DNA of 9,744 nucleotides from Verrucomicrobia bacterium 12-59-8 (GTDB lineage Bacteria; Verrucomicrobiota; Verrucomicrobiae; Verrucomicrobiales; Verrucomicrobiaceae): NCBI GenBank assembly GCA_002279765.1, contig NCCR01000174.1, forward strand, positions 1-9,744. Direction: 5' to 3'. Positions within the stretch are counted from its first letter, which is position 1; each line of letters begins with the position of its first letter. Shown piece by piece: positions 1 to 6,251 of the stretch. A program made the translations under genes and the position numbers. Below the pieces are notes generated by a model. That model was not told the DNA's origin. It worked only from the letters and a program-made list of their open reading frames with translations, and searched no databases.

Positions 1-53
1 CAGGTGCCGCACTGACGTGCTTGGTGTGGGTGTATGCGAAGAAGCAGAAGACC
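1..53 (+). repeat. Left copy of a 53-base exact direct repeat (partner 1247-1299)
   Basis: Bases 1-53 are identical to 1247-1299, giving a period of 1246 bases. Identity stops abruptly after base 53 (T at 54 against G at 1300). The left limit is the window edge, so the true repeat may be longer. Exact identity points to a recent duplication or to an assembly error. Confidence 0.93.
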
Positions 54-56
54 TGA
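1..56 (+). CDS. 3' end of an upstream paralogue of the membrane protein at 319-1413 (partial, truncated tail)
   Basis: Read from base 3, this gives the residues GAALTCLVWVYAKKQKT and then a TGA stop at 54-56. The same residues, encoded by identical DNA, form the C-terminal membrane segment and the start of the tail of the complete protein encoded at 319-1413. In this copy the protein ends right after QKT, so it lacks the last 38 residues of its paralogue. The stop arises just at the junction where identity is lost (base 54). The product would be anchored by the hydrophobic segment with a very short cytoplasmic end. The body of the gene lies outside the window, so the identification rests on 53 identical bases only. 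Confidence 0.6.
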   Translation, partial: GAALTCLVWVYAKKQKT

Positions 57-322
57 CAAATAGGAATGCCGACACCATCCTATGGACCATCGCCCATGAA
101 ATCGGGCATGTCCTGGGCCTGTCGCATTCCACGGACCGGGATTCCTTATATGGTGGTGATAACCTCAATTTCAATCAGTACAGCGACTATGAAAGCCGGC
201 TCATGACCGACCGCTCCGGCCCCAAGAGCGACTCCCATCCCAAGCGGCTGCTCAAAGGCGAATGGGACACCATCAGGTTTTTTGGAACAGTTCAGAAAAT
301 ATTTCTCAAAGATACACCATGA
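17..322 (+). CDS. 5'-truncated metzincin-type zinc metallopeptidase (C-terminal catalytic fragment)
   Basis: The translated fragment contains HEIGHVLGLSH, the full metzincin zinc-binding motif HExxHxxGxxH. The three His are zinc ligands and the Glu is the catalytic base in this superfamily. About 25-30 residues later is SRLMTD, whose Met could be the Met-turn. Matrixin-like secreted proteases have this arrangement, but they also need an N-terminal sheet, a signal peptide and often a propeptide, all absent here. Peptidase-like sequence begins only after the repeat junction at base 53/54. The GTG at 17 and the first dozen codons lie in duplicated membrane-protein DNA read in another frame, so this start is probably fortuitous; the frame is open to the window edge. 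The stop (320-322) overlaps the ATG of the next gene (319-321) as ATGA, so the intact ancestor was probably co-translated with it. This copy is probably non-functional or a 5'-deleted relic. Confidence 0.65.
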   Translation: MLGVGVCEEAEDLTNRNADTILWTIAHEIGHVLGLSHSTDRDSLYGGDNLNFNQYSDYESRLMTDRSGPKSDSHPKRLLKGEWDTIRFFGTVQKIFLKDTP

Positions 323-1413
323 AAATAAACCTCTTACTTGTCTGCGTGCTGTGCTTCACTGCCAACATCTACGGCTTTGATTTGGAGATCAAAACCAAAG
401 AAGAGAACGAAGCATGGCACGCCATGGTCAGAGCTGCCAGGAAGGGAGATTTGAGCCCGATCTACGAAGCCTACCGCAGTCGCGACCTGAAGTTTCTTTG
501 GAACAGCTTCGACGCGGGTTTTCGTCACAGCATTGAGTTGAACAAAGGGGAAGCGGCAGAGCTTGAAAATGCCGGATCGGTTGGATTCACCATCAGCAAG
601 GCAGTGGCTGACTATGCCGGGCGTTTACTCAGTCAGATACCGGGGCACGCGAAGTTTATTGGTGATAAAGTCGATCTCATTGCGGATGATCCTAGCAAGC
701 TCACACAAGTTGGACGAAGGACCTATTTATATCATCTCGCAGAACTCGGCTCCGATGAAAGCATCCATGAAATAGGCCGCTTCATTGATGATCCGCGTGG
801 CATCCCCACGGCGGAGGATGTGGAGCAGGACAAGAAAGCCCTGGCAGAAAAGCGTTATGCCGACCGGGGCAAATACGGCGTCGGTTCGGCCTATGCGGTG
901 GACTGGGTTGCACGTCAAAAGATGTGGGAGGCGCGGGTTGTTATTCCATTCCTCAAAGATCCGCGCAACCGGGGGAAAACAGGGCCGCACCATTCATCGG
1001 AAAGTCAAAAAGAGGTGGATGACTGGTGGGCGTCCGCCGCCAGCGCGAAGTACCGGCAGCCGCTGGATCTGACACGCCAGCCGCCCGAAGAGCCGCCACC
1101 CGCACGGTTTGACATCAAGGCGATCTACAAGAAGGCCAAAGCAGAGAAGCCGCAAGCCGCCCTGCCTCCGCCCGGTCCAGCCACCCCACCTACACCCGCC
1201 ACGCCCGCCCTCAGCCCTGCGCATGAGTGGCCTGTGTATGTGGCAGCAGGTGCCGCACTGACGTGCTTGGTGTGGGTGTATGCGAAGAAGCAGAAGACCG
1301 AAACTGACTTCCGGAAAGCACGCGTGGCGACACCCCGGCCACGTCGTTTGGAAGTCAAAGGAACCTTCGATTTTGCCGCAGAGGCGCGGAGAGGCAGAGG
1401 GAGCAGAGAATGA
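319..1413 (+). CDS. Exported, C-terminally membrane-anchored protein of unknown function
   Basis: I do not recognise a family. The 364-residue product starts with a signal peptide (residues 1-19, hydrophobic LLLVCVLCF core). Residues 20-250 form a mostly helical, charged domain; the stretch around 130-160 looks vaguely like one HEAT-type helical pair. Residues 253-303 are Pro/Ala-rich and probably extended. Residues 304-321 (WPVYVAAGAALTCLVWVY) are one membrane helix, followed by a basic tail. The predicted topology is a periplasmic domain on a flexible stalk with a cytoplasmic tail. ATG 319 is preferred over an upstream ATG at 262 because it exposes the signal peptide and overlaps the metallopeptidase stop as ATGA, which suggests translational coupling. 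Base composition is more AT-rich than the genes to the right. The last 15 or so residues are encoded by purine-rich repeat-like DNA. A role as partner, substrate or inhibitor of the peptidase is only a contextual guess. Confidence 0.8.
   Translation: MKINLLLVCVLCFTANIYGFDLEIKTKEENEAWHAMVRAARKGDLSPIYEAYRSRDLKFLWNSFDAGFRHSIELNKGEAAELENAGSVGFTISKAVADYAGRLLSQIPGHAKFIGDKVDLIADDPSKLTQVGRRTYLYHLAELGSDESIHEIGRFIDDPRGIPTAEDVEQDKKALAEKRYADRGKYGVGSAYAVDWVARQKMWEARVVIPFLKDPRNRGKTGPHHSSESQKEVDDWWASAASAKYRQPLDLTRQPPEEPPPARFDIKAIYKKAKAEKPQAALPPPGPATPPTPATPALSPAHEWPVYVAAGAALTCLVWVYAKKQKTETDFRKARVATPRPRRLEVKGTFDFAAEARRGRGSRE
1247..1299 (+). repeat. Right copy of the 53-base exact direct repeat (partner 1-53)
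   Basis: Identical to bases 1-53. It encodes the C-terminal membrane helix and the start of the tail of the protein at 319-1413. With the left copy it bounds a 1246-base unit (54-1299) holding a truncated metallopeptidase end plus most of the membrane-protein gene. Confidence 0.93.
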
Positions 1414-1447
1414 ATTCAATCTCTGCCACCTCTGCTCCTTGGCCTCT
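1390..1447 (+). repeat. Imperfect inverted repeat across the stop codon (repeat-like hairpin, possible terminator)
   Basis: The arm 1390-1406 (AGAGGCAGAGGGAGCAG) pairs with 1432-1447 (CTGCTCCTTGGCCTCT), with one G-U pair and a small internal bulge, around a 25-base loop. A competing inner pairing is GCAGAGA (1403-1409) with TCTCTGC (1420-1426). The stop TGA (1411-1413) sits in the loop, so the left arm is coding. There is no T-run after the right arm, so an intrinsic terminator is doubtful. The purine-rich gcagaggcgcggagaggcag wording resembles dispersed intergenic repeats that I recall from other bacterial genomes. Confidence 0.5.
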
Positions 1448-1504
1448 CCCGAATAACCTCCACTCAGGGGCGGCGGCGAATTCAGGCTTCGAGATCGGTT
1501 CCGG

Positions 1505-1542
1505 CCACTGATATTAGTGTTTTATTAGTGTCCGATTAGTGG
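1505..1542 (+). repeat. Three ATTAGTG copies at exact 11-base spacing, bounded by CCACT/AGTGG
   Basis: ATTAGTG occurs at 1513-1519, 1524-1530 and 1535-1541, each start exactly 11 bases apart, about one helical turn. The block begins with CCACTGAT (1505-1512), an inverted near-copy, and ends with AGTGG, so the outermost five bases are inverted. It could be a regularly phased protein-binding array or a small dispersed repeat; the sequence alone cannot decide. Confidence 0.6.
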
Positions 1543-1658
1543 TTCACAACTCCGGGCCTGATGGCAGTAAAGGAAGTTAATCTCTCCTCCACAATCGAAC
1601 CGCTTCGAGTTCAGCTGCTCTGCGGCAAACCGGAAATGAGATTTACAAACCTCTTATA

Positions 1659-1701
1659 AGGCGCGGTGTCGGTCGTTTTTCACCCCTGATACAACGCGCC
1701 T
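1659..1701. other. Hairpin closed by a perfect 7-bp GC-rich stem
   Basis: AGGCGCG (1659-1665) pairs perfectly with CGCGCCT (1695-1701). Inside, GTG (1666-1668) can pair with CAC (1681-1683). A run of five T lies in the loop rather than after the stem, so it is not a typical intrinsic terminator. It may be part of a structured transcript or repeat DNA. Confidence 0.3.
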
Positions 1702-1761
1702 GCACCTTAAAGCTCCTCGGCAGATTGACGTCATCCTTCGCCATCACGTTCCGCGATACAC

Positions 1762-1779
1762 CAACCCCAAAAGGGGTTG
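1762..1779. repeat. CAACCCC-AAAA-GGGGTTG hairpin, probable dispersed-repeat core
   Basis: A perfect 7-bp stem with an AAAA loop, followed by gcggatgatagccc rather than a T-run. The wording (CCCC-AAAA-GGGGTTG then a GATAGCCC box) resembles a dispersed intergenic repeat I associate with Verrucomicrobiota and Planctomycetota genomes. That comparison is from memory and needs a search. Confidence 0.4.
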
Positions 1780-1820
1780 CGGATGATAGCCCGGCCAGCT
1801 TGTCCTCGGAAGCTTAGCTT

Positions 1821-1849
1821 GCCCTTCGTAGCTTTAGCGAAGAACGGGC
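1821..1849. repeat. Bulged hairpin GCCCTTCG / CGAA-GAAC-GGGC
   Basis: GCCCTTCG (1821-1828) pairs with CGAA (1838-1841) and GGGC (1846-1849) around a four-base bulge and a nine-base loop. It lies 60 bases after the preceding hairpin and probably belongs to the same repeat-rich intergenic block. Confidence 0.35.
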
Positions 1850-2015
1850 GTCTGCAAAGAGCTCCGCCACGCATGGGGTCCGCGTTCAGGCTGCGCTCCC
1901 GTACTACCTATGACTCCTCCCGATGAACGCCCTTAACCGGGCACCATTCGTCACACTCATCTTTGCCCGCATGGAACCACCGCCAAAGCACGTTCATCCC
2001 ATACCAGCCACCCCC

Positions 2016-3098
2016 ATGAAACTCTCGCTCCTTCTCGGCCTGCTTGCCTCTGCTCTCATCGCCCATGCCGATGACCTCCCTTTCACGCAAGTCCCCGCCG
2101 AATTCACCGGCCAGTTCTCCCCCGGCAAATCCCCCCTCATCTTCAACGACGGCACCGCAGTGATGACCGCCGCAGACTGGCCCAAACGTCGCGCAGAAAT
2201 CCTCGCGGACTGGCACGCGATCATGGGCGCATGGCTGGCGGTCATCGACAATCCAAAGCTTGAAGTGCTGGAGAGCACGCAGCGGGAAGGCAACATCACC
2301 CAGCGCAAAGTGCGCATCGAAATCGCCCCCGGACAAACTGGCAACGGCTACCTCCTGCTGCCCGCAAATCCAGACAAACGCCCTGCCGTGTTCGTGCCCT
2401 ACTACGATCCCGAAACCAGCGCCGGCCTCAGCGAAAAACCGCTGCGCGACTTCGCCTGGCAGCTCGCGCGGCGTGGCTTCGTCACGCTCTCGATCGGCTC
2501 CCCCGGCGGGGATGCACGCAAGCCCGTGCTGAGTACGGCTGCCAAGTGCCAGCCACTATCCTATCTCGGCTACATCAGCGCCAACATGTGGCAGGCGCTC
2601 GCCTCACTGCCAGAGGTCGATGCCACACGCATCGGCATCGTCGGGCATTCCTATGGCGGCAAGTGGTCGCTCTTTGGCTCCTGCCTGTGGGACAAGTATG
2701 CCTGCGCCGTGTGGAGCGATCCCGGCATCGTCTTTGATGAAACACGCGGCAGCATCAATTACCAGGAGCCCTGGTATCTCGGTCTGGATCCTGCCCTCAC
2801 CCGCAAGCCGGGCCTCGTCAGCGCCGAGAGCCCCCGCACCGGCGCGTACAAAACGCTCATCGAACAAGGCCACGACCTCCAGGAACTGCATGCCCTCATG
2901 GCCCCGCGTCCCTTCCTGGTCTCCGGCGGCGCCGAAGACCCGCCCAAACGCTGGGCCGCCCTCAATCACGCCATCGCCGTGAATCAGCTCCTCGGCGTCT
3001 CCAGCCGAGTGGCCATGACCAACCGCGAAAAACACGACCCCAACGAGGAATCCAACGAGCAGATCTACCGCTTCTTCGAATACTGGCTCAAGCCATGA
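2016..3098 (+). CDS. Secreted alpha/beta hydrolase (dienelactone hydrolase / acetyl-xylan-esterase-like)
   Basis: This 360-residue protein begins with a signal peptide (residues 1-18, ending at AHA-DD), so it acts outside the cytoplasm. The nucleophile elbow is GHSYGG with Ser212 after an IGIVGHS strand. Candidate charge-relay partners are Asp308 in GGAEDPP and His340 in REKHDPN, in the order Ser-Asp-His expected of the fold. Residues 100-130 (NGYLLLPANPDKRPAVFVPYYD) resemble the entry strands of esterase/peptidase-like hydrolases of polysaccharide-degrading bacteria. The exact substrate is not readable; a carbohydrate ester such as an acetylated sugar is plausible from the neighbouring glycoside-hydrolase-like gene. 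ATG 2016 is chosen because it starts the signal peptide; an in-frame ATG at 1923 would put 31 unrelated residues before it. No clear Shine-Dalgarno precedes it. The gene converges on the minus-strand gene that ends at 3142. Confidence 0.85.
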   Translation: MKLSLLLGLLASALIAHADDLPFTQVPAEFTGQFSPGKSPLIFNDGTAVMTAADWPKRRAEILADWHAIMGAWLAVIDNPKLEVLESTQREGNITQRKVRIEIAPGQTGNGYLLLPANPDKRPAVFVPYYDPETSAGLSEKPLRDFAWQLARRGFVTLSIGSPGGDARKPVLSTAAKCQPLSYLGYISANMWQALASLPEVDATRIGIVGHSYGGKWSLFGSCLWDKYACAVWSDPGIVFDETRGSINYQEPWYLGLDPALTRKPGLVSAESPRTGAYKTLIEQGHDLQELHALMAPRPFLVSGGAEDPPKRWAALNHAIAVNQLLGVSSRVAMTNREKHDPNEESNEQIYRFFEYWLKP

Positions 3099-3099
3099 A

Positions 3100-3127
3100 G
3101 GCTGACTGACAGCATGTGGATTCAGCC
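3100..3127. terminator. Weak hairpin in the convergent gap, possible bidirectional terminator
   Basis: GGCTGA (3100-3105) pairs with TCAGCC (3122-3127) around a 16-base loop, in the 43-base gap between two convergent genes. The stem is short and there is no T-run on either side, so the call rests mainly on position. Confidence 0.2.
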
Positions 3128-3141
3128 GAGGATGGAACGGC

Positions 3142-4764
3142 CTATTCTCCGCCCTGATACTGCACCAGCACATCAACGTGACGGATGGTCAGCGGGGCCA
3201 GCACATGTGGATTGCGTGCCATCACCCGCAGGCTCAGCTCATTGCTGCCTTTCTTCATCAGCGTGGCGACGTCAAAGTCGATCCAGCAGTCGTTGTAGTT
3301 CAGGCGCTGCTTTGCGGAGGCGATTTCAAGCGGCTGACCGTTGAGACGCAGTTCGATCTCGTCCTGCTTGGTGAGTTGCACGATCATGAGGCGCAGCGTG
3401 GCAGACTTCAGCGTGCCATCCTTCTGCGCGGCGGCGAGATCATCGGCTATTTCCACATTAATCTCGGCGTGGTTTCCAGCATGCGGAAGATTCAAGGGCA
3501 GCGGACCTCCATGCTTCTGCGGGCCGACGAGGTAGTGCTTGTTTTTGTGCGCAAGCACCAGTGGATCGCCGATTTCCTTCCATGACTGGCGGTCGAAAGC
3601 GTCATCGCGGTCAAACTTCAGGAAGTGCTGGTTCCAGATGAACATGCCGTCTGCTCCGGCCTGCCAATGCCGTGCGGCTGTGGCGCGGAACTGCGCGGTG
3701 CTGTAGTAGTTGCGCTCTCCAAAAAGAACAGAGGCGGAGCGGCCACGGTCCTCTTTGTAGGCGCACAGGTTTTGCGCCAGGATCTTGCAGTCCGTGCCTG
3801 CGGCGAGCGCGCGGAATTCTTCAATGGGCATTCGGTAGTTCCATCCGCCGGGATCTCCCACGACGACGATGTCCACCAGCTTCTCCTTGATCCATTTCTC
3901 CACCTCCATGCCATGCTCGTGGTCATAGGTGAGGGAGGGGGGCACGCGTACGGAGAGAAGGAGCGTCCTCCCGAGCACACGTCCGCGTGCATCCAGCGCG
4001 GCGCGTGTGGCACGCAAGATCTCCGTGATCAGCCCGGCATTCTGGATGGCCTCTCCCTGTTTGAAGAGCGAGGGCTGGCGGTCGAAATCCAGATCAAAGC
4101 CGTCGAGGTCATAATTGGAGATGGCCTCCTGGATCAAGGCGTTCTGATAGGCCCGCACTTCGGGGATGGCGAAGTTGTAGCCGAATTTGGCATAATTCGC
4201 CCCGTCCAGCAGCCACTCGGGATGCTGGTGGCGGAGCGGCGCCATATTGGGATCATTGATGCCGCCTTCCAGCCTCGAATCATGCCCGTCATTGAAGCGG
4301 AGGGAAAGGAAGACATCCAGCCCGGCCTTGTGCCCGTGCTCGATCACCACGGCGGCGGGGTCGGTGCCCTGCGCCATGATCTGCAGCGTGTTCTCCGCGA
4401 TGCGCCACTCGCCTGCCGTCTTGAACTTGTCACGGTCCGACCCCCAGACCGCGCCCACTTTCGTCCGGTGTGAATACCAGTCGCTGAGGCGGGCCGTGGC
4501 GGTGCCAAAGTAGGGGTCCGTGCCGATCTGCCAGTAGAGCGTGTCCACCATCGTGTCGCGCAGCGGATCAATGGTTTCATGCACCAGTCCCTCGATCCCG
4601 ATGGGTGCCTCCATGTCCGGAGCGCCGAGCGTGCCTCCATCATTGCACAGCACCAGACGGCGTTTCGTCCTTGCGGCAGCCCCCTCCGGTCCGGCGCTGA
4701 GAGCAGGCTGAAGTGCAAAGAGGGCAAGGCTAACAAAGGCTAAAAGGCGGATGCGTGAGTTCAT
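3142..4764 (-). CDS. Secreted glycoside-hydrolase-like protein (TIM-barrel, GHL10-like) with C-terminal beta domain
   Basis: This is a 540-residue exported protein with a signal peptide at residues 1-24 (LLAFVSLALFALQPALSA). The main domain (about 35-405) has the landmarks of family-10-like putative glycosidases: the AGLDVFLSLRFNDGHD strand (148-162), the HPEWLL box (181-186), the NFAIPEVRAYQ segment (197-207) and YDLDGFDLDFDR (218-229), where a barrel strand ends in several acidic residues. A later strand, ADGMFIWNQH (371-380), fits the barrel. Residues 430-540 look like a beta-rich domain with LRLNGQPL and NELSLRV strands, possibly for carbohydrate binding or packing. The substrate is unknown and catalytic acids cannot be assigned with certainty. 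It converges on the alpha/beta hydrolase and diverges from the XylR-like regulator 91 bases away, which suggests control by that regulator. Confidence 0.75.
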   Translation of the reverse strand: MNSRIRLLAFVSLALFALQPALSAGPEGAAARTKRRLVLCNDGGTLGAPDMEAPIGIEGLVHETIDPLRDTMVDTLYWQIGTDPYFGTATARLSDWYSHRTKVGAVWGSDRDKFKTAGEWRIAENTLQIMAQGTDPAAVVIEHGHKAGLDVFLSLRFNDGHDSRLEGGINDPNMAPLRHQHPEWLLDGANYAKFGYNFAIPEVRAYQNALIQEAISNYDLDGFDLDFDRQPSLFKQGEAIQNAGLITEILRATRAALDARGRVLGRTLLLSVRVPPSLTYDHEHGMEVEKWIKEKLVDIVVVGDPGGWNYRMPIEEFRALAAGTDCKILAQNLCAYKEDRGRSASVLFGERNYYSTAQFRATAARHWQAGADGMFIWNQHFLKFDRDDAFDRQSWKEIGDPLVLAHKNKHYLVGPQKHGGPLPLNLPHAGNHAEINVEIADDLAAAQKDGTLKSATLRLMIVQLTKQDEIELRLNGQPLEIASAKQRLNYNDCWIDFDVATLMKKGSNELSLRVMARNPHVLAPLTIRHVDVLVQYQGGE

Positions 4765-4829
4765 GTGATGAGAGGCTGGTGTGCCTCATTCATACAGGAA
4801 ATGGGAGGACTGATTCCAGACGACTTTGC

Positions 4830-4844
4830 ACAAATAACCTTTGT
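4830..4844. promoter_or_regulatory. ACAAA-N5-TTTGT inverted repeat in the divergent promoter region
   Basis: ACAAA (4830-4834) and TTTGT (4840-4844) form a perfect inverted repeat with a 5-base spacer, in the short region between the divergent starts 4764 (-) and 4856 (+). Position fits an operator for the regulator or its target, but five-base arms occur easily by chance. If real, it also argues against the TTG start at 4841, which it would overlap. Confidence 0.25.
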
Positions 4845-4855
4845 TTTTGCGGCGC

Positions 4856-6052
4856 ATGGCCGGAACATCCTGCATGGCCACACGTCACACCAGCCGTGCG
4901 GGCAGGCGCCCCGTGGTGGCTCTGCTCATCGAGACCTCCAACGGCTACTGCCGCGACCTCCTGCAAGGCGTCCGCGACTACCTTTGTGAGCATGAAGGTT
5001 GGGCTGTGCATCTTGCCGAGCACGGACGCGGCGGGTATGCTGCGGGTTTTGCCGACTGGCGTGGCGACGGCATTATCGCCCGCATTGACACGCCCGCCAC
5101 GGAGGCCGCCGTGAGGTCAAAGCACCTGCCCACCGTCAATGTCAGCGGCTCGGGGCTGGCCCGGGAATTTCCCGCTGTCATCGCGGATGGGGCCGCGCTG
5201 GGGCAGATGGCGGCGGCGCATCTGCTGGAGCGTGGGCTGCGCCATTTCGCCTACTGTGGCGACTGCCGCTTCGCCTGGGCGCAGGATTATCAGCAGCACT
5301 TTGCCGCAGCGCTGCGGCGTGCGGGGCATGGCTGTGCCCTGTTTGACTCCCAGTTGCGCGACGCAGTCTCCTGGGCCGGTGAGCGGCGGCGGCTGACGCA
5401 GTGGATAGCGGCCCTGCCAAAGCCGGTGGGCATCATGGCCTGCTATGACCTGCGTGGGCAGCAGGTGCTGGATGTCTGCCGCCAGCTCGGCCTGCGGGTG
5501 CCGGATGAGGTCGCTGTGATCGGCCAGCACAATGACGAGATCGTGTGTGCATTCTGCCATCCGCCGCTTTCCAGCGTGCAGCCCAATGCACGCCTCGCCG
5601 GTTTCGAAGCCGCAGCACTGCTGGACAGCATGATGAGCGGCCGCCGTGCGGGGGCATGCACCGTGAAGATTCCCCCTCTCGGCGTCATCTCCCGGCAGTC
5701 CACCGATGTGGTCGCGGTGGCTGATCCAAAGCTGGCCGCTGCCGTGCGTTTCATACGTGATCACGCCTGCAGCGGCATCGGGGTCAGTGCCGTGCTGCGC
5801 GCGGTGCCCATGTCTCGCACGGCATTTGAGCGCAAATTTCGCCTTCATTTCGGCCATGCGCCTTATGCCGCCATCCTGCAGGTGCGCCTGGCGCATGCCC
5901 GCCTGCTCATCTCCACCACTCGTCTGCCCGTGTCCGAAGTGGCGGTGCAGTCCGGATTTTCTTCCGGTGAGCAGCTGGCCGTGGCCTTTAAGAAGCATGG
6001 CTGGCCGAGTCCGCGCACATTCCGCTCGCACCAGGGGCAGGTGGGGGAGTGA
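4856..6052 (+). CDS. XylR-type transcriptional regulator (LacI-like sugar-sensing domain plus AraC HTH)
   Basis: This 398-residue protein has the two-part layout of E. coli XylR, about the same length (392). Residues 19-285 form a periplasmic-binding-protein-like domain, seen in RPVVALLIETSNGYCRDLLQGV at the start and RVPDEVAVIGQHND (214-227) and PPLSSVQPN (236-244) near the end. Residues 290-395 form an AraC-type DNA-binding domain with two helix-turn-helix units (about 308-329 and 358-378, including VSEVAVQSGFSS). It should bind a sugar and switch nearby genes. The divergent secreted glycoside-hydrolase-like gene is the obvious candidate target. ATG 4856 is chosen; ATG 4874 (MATRHTSRAG) is equally possible and TTG 4841 less so. 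Unusual features are many cysteines and two CxxC pairs, C134/C137 and C231/C234. Confidence 0.85.
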   Translation: MAGTSCMATRHTSRAGRRPVVALLIETSNGYCRDLLQGVRDYLCEHEGWAVHLAEHGRGGYAAGFADWRGDGIIARIDTPATEAAVRSKHLPTVNVSGSGLAREFPAVIADGAALGQMAAAHLLERGLRHFAYCGDCRFAWAQDYQQHFAAALRRAGHGCALFDSQLRDAVSWAGERRRLTQWIAALPKPVGIMACYDLRGQQVLDVCRQLGLRVPDEVAVIGQHNDEIVCAFCHPPLSSVQPNARLAGFEAAALLDSMMSGRRAGACTVKIPPLGVISRQSTDVVAVADPKLAAAVRFIRDHACSGIGVSAVLRAVPMSRTAFERKFRLHFGHAPYAAILQVRLAHARLLISTTRLPVSEVAVQSGFSSGEQLAVAFKKHGWPSPRTFRSHQGQVGE

Positions 6053-6251
6053 GGAGACAAGACCACATGGCGGGAGCGGAGAGACGGGAATGGCAGGACT
6101 GGTGCCAGGGGGGCTGAGAATTCATTCAGGCCGCCTGTCTCAATCTCCGGCTCAGAGTTTTGTGCTTTGACACAAAGGCGGCACTTGACGGAGGGCGGCT
6201 CTGTCCACGAAGGTACGCCTCCCACCCACCCGACCATTTTTTGTCGAGATC
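6053..6251. promoter_or_regulatory. Regulator-TPR intergenic region with an 18-base palindrome TTTGTG-N6-CACAAA
   Basis: TTTGTG (6159-6164) and CACAAA (6171-6176) form a perfect inverted repeat around CTTTGA, 75 bases before the TPR gene. As RNA it could be a weak 6-bp hairpin; as DNA it has the layout of a dimer-binding operator. A short TGGCA/TGCCA stem (6091-6107) lies just after the regulator gene, without a T-run. No convincing -35/-10 pair was found. Confidence 0.3.

Larger units (their letters stand above)
1414..2015. other. Intergenic region of about 600 bases, rich in hairpins and short repeats, no convincing gene
   Basis: No open frame with coding character was seen on either strand. 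The region holds the end of the hairpin at 1390-1447, phased ATTAGTG repeats (1505-1542), a 7-bp perfect stem closing 1659-1701, an 8-base palindrome TGACGTCA (1726-1733), a CAACCCC/GGGGTTG hairpin (1762-1779) and a GCCCTTCG/CGAA...GGGC hairpin (1821-1849). Most of it looks like non-coding dispersed-repeat debris. The promoter of the gene starting at 2016 should be near the right end, but no clear -35/-10 pair stands out. Confidence 0.6.

Noticed and set aside
262..318. Upstream ATG 262 for the membrane protein
   Set aside because: It would bury the signal peptide and overlap 60 bases of the peptidase frame; ATG 319 gives the ATGA overlap.
1726..1733. TGACGTCA palindrome as a regulator site
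   Set aside because: A single 8-base palindrome far from any start; expected by chance at this scale.
1762..1779. CAACCCC/GGGGTTG hairpin as an intrinsic terminator
   Set aside because: No T-run on either strand next to the stem and it is about 350 bases from the nearest upstream stop.
1923..2015. N-terminal extension of the alpha/beta hydrolase from ATG 1923
   Set aside because: It would put 31 residues before a clear signal peptide; ATG 2016 starts exactly at that signal peptide.
3625..4473. Long open frame on the + strand opposite the glycosidase-like gene
   Set aside because: It is antisense to a gene with a signal peptide and recognisable motifs; the translation shows no domain, and GC-rich DNA often leaves such frames open.
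5546..5563. CAFCH in the XylR-like regulator read as a CxxCH haem c site
   Set aside because: The protein is cytoplasmic with no signal peptide, and the segment lies in a normal LacI-type fold region just before PPLSSV.
5117..6031. 304-codon minus-strand frame opposite the regulator gene
   Set aside because: Low-complexity translation without domains; the + frame encodes clear LacI-like and AraC domains.
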